This document shows positions 61,918-64,000 of a stretch of DNA of 64,000 nt, one piece after another. Within the stretch, counting starts at the first letter, position 1. Each line of letters opens with the position of its first letter. Location: the NCBI GenBank assembly GCA_036268875.1, contig DATATI010000095.1, positions 1-64,000 of the forward strand, in the 5' to 3' direction. Under the pieces are notes generated by a model. The model searched no databases. It was not told the DNA's origin and worked only from the letters and a program-made list of their open reading frames with translations. This DNA is from Polyangia bacterium (lineage in GTDB: Bacteria > Myxococcota_A > Polyangia > Fen-1088). The translations under genes and the position numbers were made by a program.

Positions 61918-62928
61918 ATGTTGGTCCTGGGAATCGAGACTTCGTGCGACGAGACCGCCGCGTCGGTGGTGGAGGACGGCCGCCGCGTGCGTTCGGATGT
62001 GGTGGCGTCGCAGATTTTGGTGCACGCGCCTTACGGTGGCGTGGTGCCGGAGGTGGCCTCGCGCCAGCACCTGGCGACGATCATTCCGACGGTGGCGGGC
62101 GCCGTGAAAACGGCCGGCATCACGCTCGGCGACCTCGACGGCATCGCCGTGACGTGCGGTCCGGGTCTGGTGGGCGCGCTGCTGGTCGGCGTGGAGACGG
62201 CAAAATCATTGGGCTATGCGCTGGGCAAGCCGGTGGTCGGCGTCAACCACCTGGCCGGGCATCTGGCGGCGGTGTTTCTTGAAGACCCGTCGCTGCCCGA
62301 GTCGCCGCCCTATCCGCATCTGGCCTTGCTGGTTTCGGGCGGGCACACAGCACTGATTCGCGTCGGTGGCCCGGGGCAGACGCGTCTGCTGGGAGCCACG
62401 CGCGACGACGCCGCCGGCGAGGCGTTCGACAAGGTCGGCAAGATGCTGGGCCTTGGGTATCCGGGCGGCGTGCAGATCGATGGCCTGGCCGCCACCGGCG
62501 ATCCGCGCGCCGTCGCGCTGCCGCGCGCGTTGCCGGGGCGGGACGATCTCGACTTCAGCTTCTCGGGCCTGAAGACGGCGGTGTCGACGATCCTGCACGG
62601 CGCGCCGCCGCCGATCGAGCAACAGCTCGGCGATTTTTGCGCCAGTTTTCAAGCGGCGGTAGTTGATGTGCTGGTGCGCAAGTCGCGCCGGGCGCTGGCG
62701 CTGCAAGGATTGGGCGCGCTGGTGGTGTGTGGCGGCGTGGCGGCCAACCGGGGCCTGCGCGCCGGTCTGGCGGTGGCCGCCGGCGAGGACGGTTTTCGGC
62801 TGTATATCCCGCCGCCCAAGCGCTGCACCGACAATGCGTCGATGATCGCCGCCGCCGGGACGCCGCTTCTGAAAATGGGCACGCGCGCCGCCTGGGATCT
62901 GGGCGTCGATCCCGGACTGCCTCTTTGA
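61918..62928 (+). CDS. tsaD: tRNA threonylcarbamoyladenosine (t6A37) transferase TsaD
   Basis: This 336-residue ASKHA-fold protein starts MLVLGIETSCDETAASVV. It has the metal-binding HxxxH in NHLAGHLAAVF (about residues 110-120), SGGHTALI near 140, and the C-terminal PPKRCTDNASMIA with another metal ligand. It transfers the threonylcarbamoyl group to A37 of ANN-reading tRNAs with TsaB and TsaE, which are not in the window. It ends in a TTGA overlap with rsmA, suggesting coupling. Confidence 0.96.
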   Translation: MLVLGIETSCDETAASVVEDGRRVRSDVVASQILVHAPYGGVVPEVASRQHLATIIPTVAGAVKTAGITLGDLDGIAVTCGPGLVGALLVGVETAKSLGYALGKPVVGVNHLAGHLAAVFLEDPSLPESPPYPHLALLVSGGHTALIRVGGPGQTRLLGATRDDAAGEAFDKVGKMLGLGYPGGVQIDGLAATGDPRAVALPRALPGRDDLDFSFSGLKTAVSTILHGAPPPIEQQLGDFCASFQAAVVDVLVRKSRRALALQGLGALVVCGGVAANRGLRAGLAVAAGEDGFRLYIPPPKRCTDNASMIAAAGTPLLKMGTRAAWDLGVDPGLPL

Positions 62929-63794
62929 CCGCGCGACCGCCCGACGATCCGCGCCGGGTGTTGGCGCGGTACGACCTGCGGGCGAAAAAATCCTGGGGGC
63001 AAAACTTTCTCGTCGCGCGCGGCATTCACCAGCGCATCGTGGCCGCCGCCGGCGCGACCGCGGACGATGTGGTGGTGGAGATCGGCGCCGGCCTGGGCAC
63101 GTTGACCGTTGCGCTGGCCTCGGCCGAGCCGCCACCTCGTCGGGTGATCGCCGTCGAGCGCGACCCCGACATGTTGACCGTCCTGCGTGGCGAACTGGTC
63201 GCCGCCGCCAACGTCGAGGTCGCCGCCGCCGACGCCGCGACGTACGATCTGCCAGCGGTGGCCCGCGGGGCGGGACGGCCGATCATCGTGGTCGGCAATC
63301 TGCCGTATCAGATCAGCAGCGCGTTGTTGTTGCGGCTGGCGCGGGCCGGCACGGCGACGCTGGCGCGCGCGGTGGTGATGGTCCAGCGCGAGATGGCCCA
63401 GCGGGTGGTGGCGCCGGCGGGCAACAAGATCTACGGACGTTTTTCGGTGGCGGTGCAGCAGCGCGCGGCGGTGCGCATCCTGTTTCACGTCAGCCCGGGC
63501 GCCTTTCATCCGCCGCCACAGGTGACCTCGTCGGTGCTGGAGCTTTTGCCGCGGGCGGCGTTGCTGGCGCCGGTGCGCGACGAACTTTTGTTCGACGAGG
63601 TGGTGAAGGAAGCGTTCGGCACCCGGCGCAAGATGCTCCGGCGAGCGCTGGCGCCGGCGTTCGGCGCCGACGTCGCCGAAGCGGCGTTGCAGCAGGCCGG
63701 CCTCGACGGCACATTGCGCGCCGAAGCGCTGACCATCGCCGAGCTGGCGCGTCTAGCGGACGGCATGCTGGCGGCGCGTGCGGCCGTGCGCTGA
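62925..63794 (+). CDS. rsmA: 16S rRNA dimethyladenosine transferase RsmA/KsgA
   Basis: This 289-residue methyltransferase dimethylates A1518 and A1519 of 16S rRNA. It has KKSWGQNFLV near residue 21, SAM motif VVEIGAGLGTLTVAL near 46, NLPYQISSALL near 125 and the C-terminal small domain with KMLRRALAP. TTG 62925 overlaps the tsaD stop (TTGA) and leaves a short basic N-terminus typical of the family. GTG 62958 is a possible later start. mutM begins 43 bases downstream. Confidence 0.94.
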   Translation: MTARPPDDPRRVLARYDLRAKKSWGQNFLVARGIHQRIVAAAGATADDVVVEIGAGLGTLTVALASAEPPPRRVIAVERDPDMLTVLRGELVAAANVEVAAADAATYDLPAVARGAGRPIIVVGNLPYQISSALLLRLARAGTATLARAVVMVQREMAQRVVAPAGNKIYGRFSVAVQQRAAVRILFHVSPGAFHPPPQVTSSVLELLPRAALLAPVRDELLFDEVVKEAFGTRRKMLRRALAPAFGADVAEAALQQAGLDGTLRAEALTIAELARLADGMLAARAAVR

Positions 63795-63837
63795 CGCTGG
63801 TACCGCCGCCGCCGATGCGCTAGACGAAGCGCAGCCG

Positions 63838-64000
63838 ATGCCCGAGCTTCCTGAAGTCGAGACCATCGTGCGCGGGCTGGCGCCGGCGCTGACTGGCCGT
63901 CGCATCGGCGCGGTGTGGGGCAGTGGATTGCCGTTGCGGTTGGCGCGGCCGGTGAACCTGCCTGGCTTGCGCGAGATCACCGTGGGCGCGCGGTTGAAGG
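63838..64000 (+). CDS. mutM: Formamidopyrimidine-DNA glycosylase (partial, runs off window)
   Basis: The ATG at 63838 opens MPELPEVETIVRGLAP, the diagnostic N-terminus of Fpg/MutM. Pro2 is the Schiff-base nucleophile and Glu3 the catalytic acid for removing oxidised purines such as 8-oxoguanine. Only 54 codons are in the window. It reads in the same direction as tsaD and rsmA. Confidence 0.93.
   Translation, partial: MPELPEVETIVRGLAPALTGRRIGAVWGSGLPLRLARPVNLPGLREITVGARLK

Overview
The window is a high-GC chromosomal segment that contains a replication origin (dnaA, dnaN, recF and gyrB, with rpmH, rnpA, yidD and yidC leading away on the other side). A myxobacterial (Myxococcota) chromosome is the best guess. 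The pointers are a C-terminal Cys-hydrophobic-Arg tail of the MYXO-CTERM type, a CdnL/CarD-type RNA polymerase regulator, response-regulator fusions to a DUF4388/PATAN-like module, many lipoproteins, and frequent GTG/TTG starts. No genus can be named from the sequence alone. I saw no tRNA, rRNA, insertion sequence, prophage or CRISPR array.

Left part (1-31 kb): groEL (cut by the window edge, with an odd internal head-to-head repeat), groES and an fmdB-like zinc ribbon; a RidA-like/enoyl-CoA hydratase pair, a two-LamG lipoprotein and an acyl-CoA dehydrogenase; trmL and a small-subunit-type pseudouridine synthase; a complete pqqABCDE operon; a CBS-domain protein; a BNR-type surface protein; a GxGxxG reductase, large-form purL and two small genes; a three-gene DsrE-family operon with a YbgC-type thioesterase; an OmpA/TSP3 outer-membrane protein, an SLT-M23 peptidoglycan enzyme, a malic enzyme-phosphotransacetylase fusion, a REC-HDOD regulator, a lipoprotein GH1 glycosidase, a PAS-kinase-REC hybrid, an outer-membrane-like protein and miaB.

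Middle part (32-45 kb): an ArsR-methyltransferase regulator and metH, apparently one autoregulated operon of the methyl cycle; a Cys-rich Pal-like lipoprotein with a CpoB/YbgF-like lipoprotein; thiE and uvrB back to back; then the leftward operon rpmH-rnpA-yidD-yidC-coiled-coil gene-transaldolase-like pseudoenzyme-trmB. The 743-base gap between rpmH and dnaA is the only gene-free stretch over 300 bases. It holds the rpmH promoter and an attenuator-like terminator, a second terminator facing the other way, AT-rich 11-base repeats, a hairpin and two DnaA boxes.

Right part (45.7-64 kb): dnaA, an origin-unwinding-like element in the dnaA-dnaN gap, dnaN, recF, gyrB, cdnL, pepA, a small basic protein with khpB/jag, bioD with a heavily frameshifted bioF, rsmG, an AmgK-like sugar kinase, a pseudo-receiver/PATAN/TPR membrane protein, tsaD, rsmA and the start of mutM.

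Most of the content is housekeeping. The most unusual items are the yidC-operon transaldolase homologue lacking all three catalytic residues, the duplicated GroEL equatorial region, the bioF gene with about eight lesions, the rpmH leader terminator, the CTG start proposed for pqqE, and the receiver domain that has lost its phospho-acceptor.
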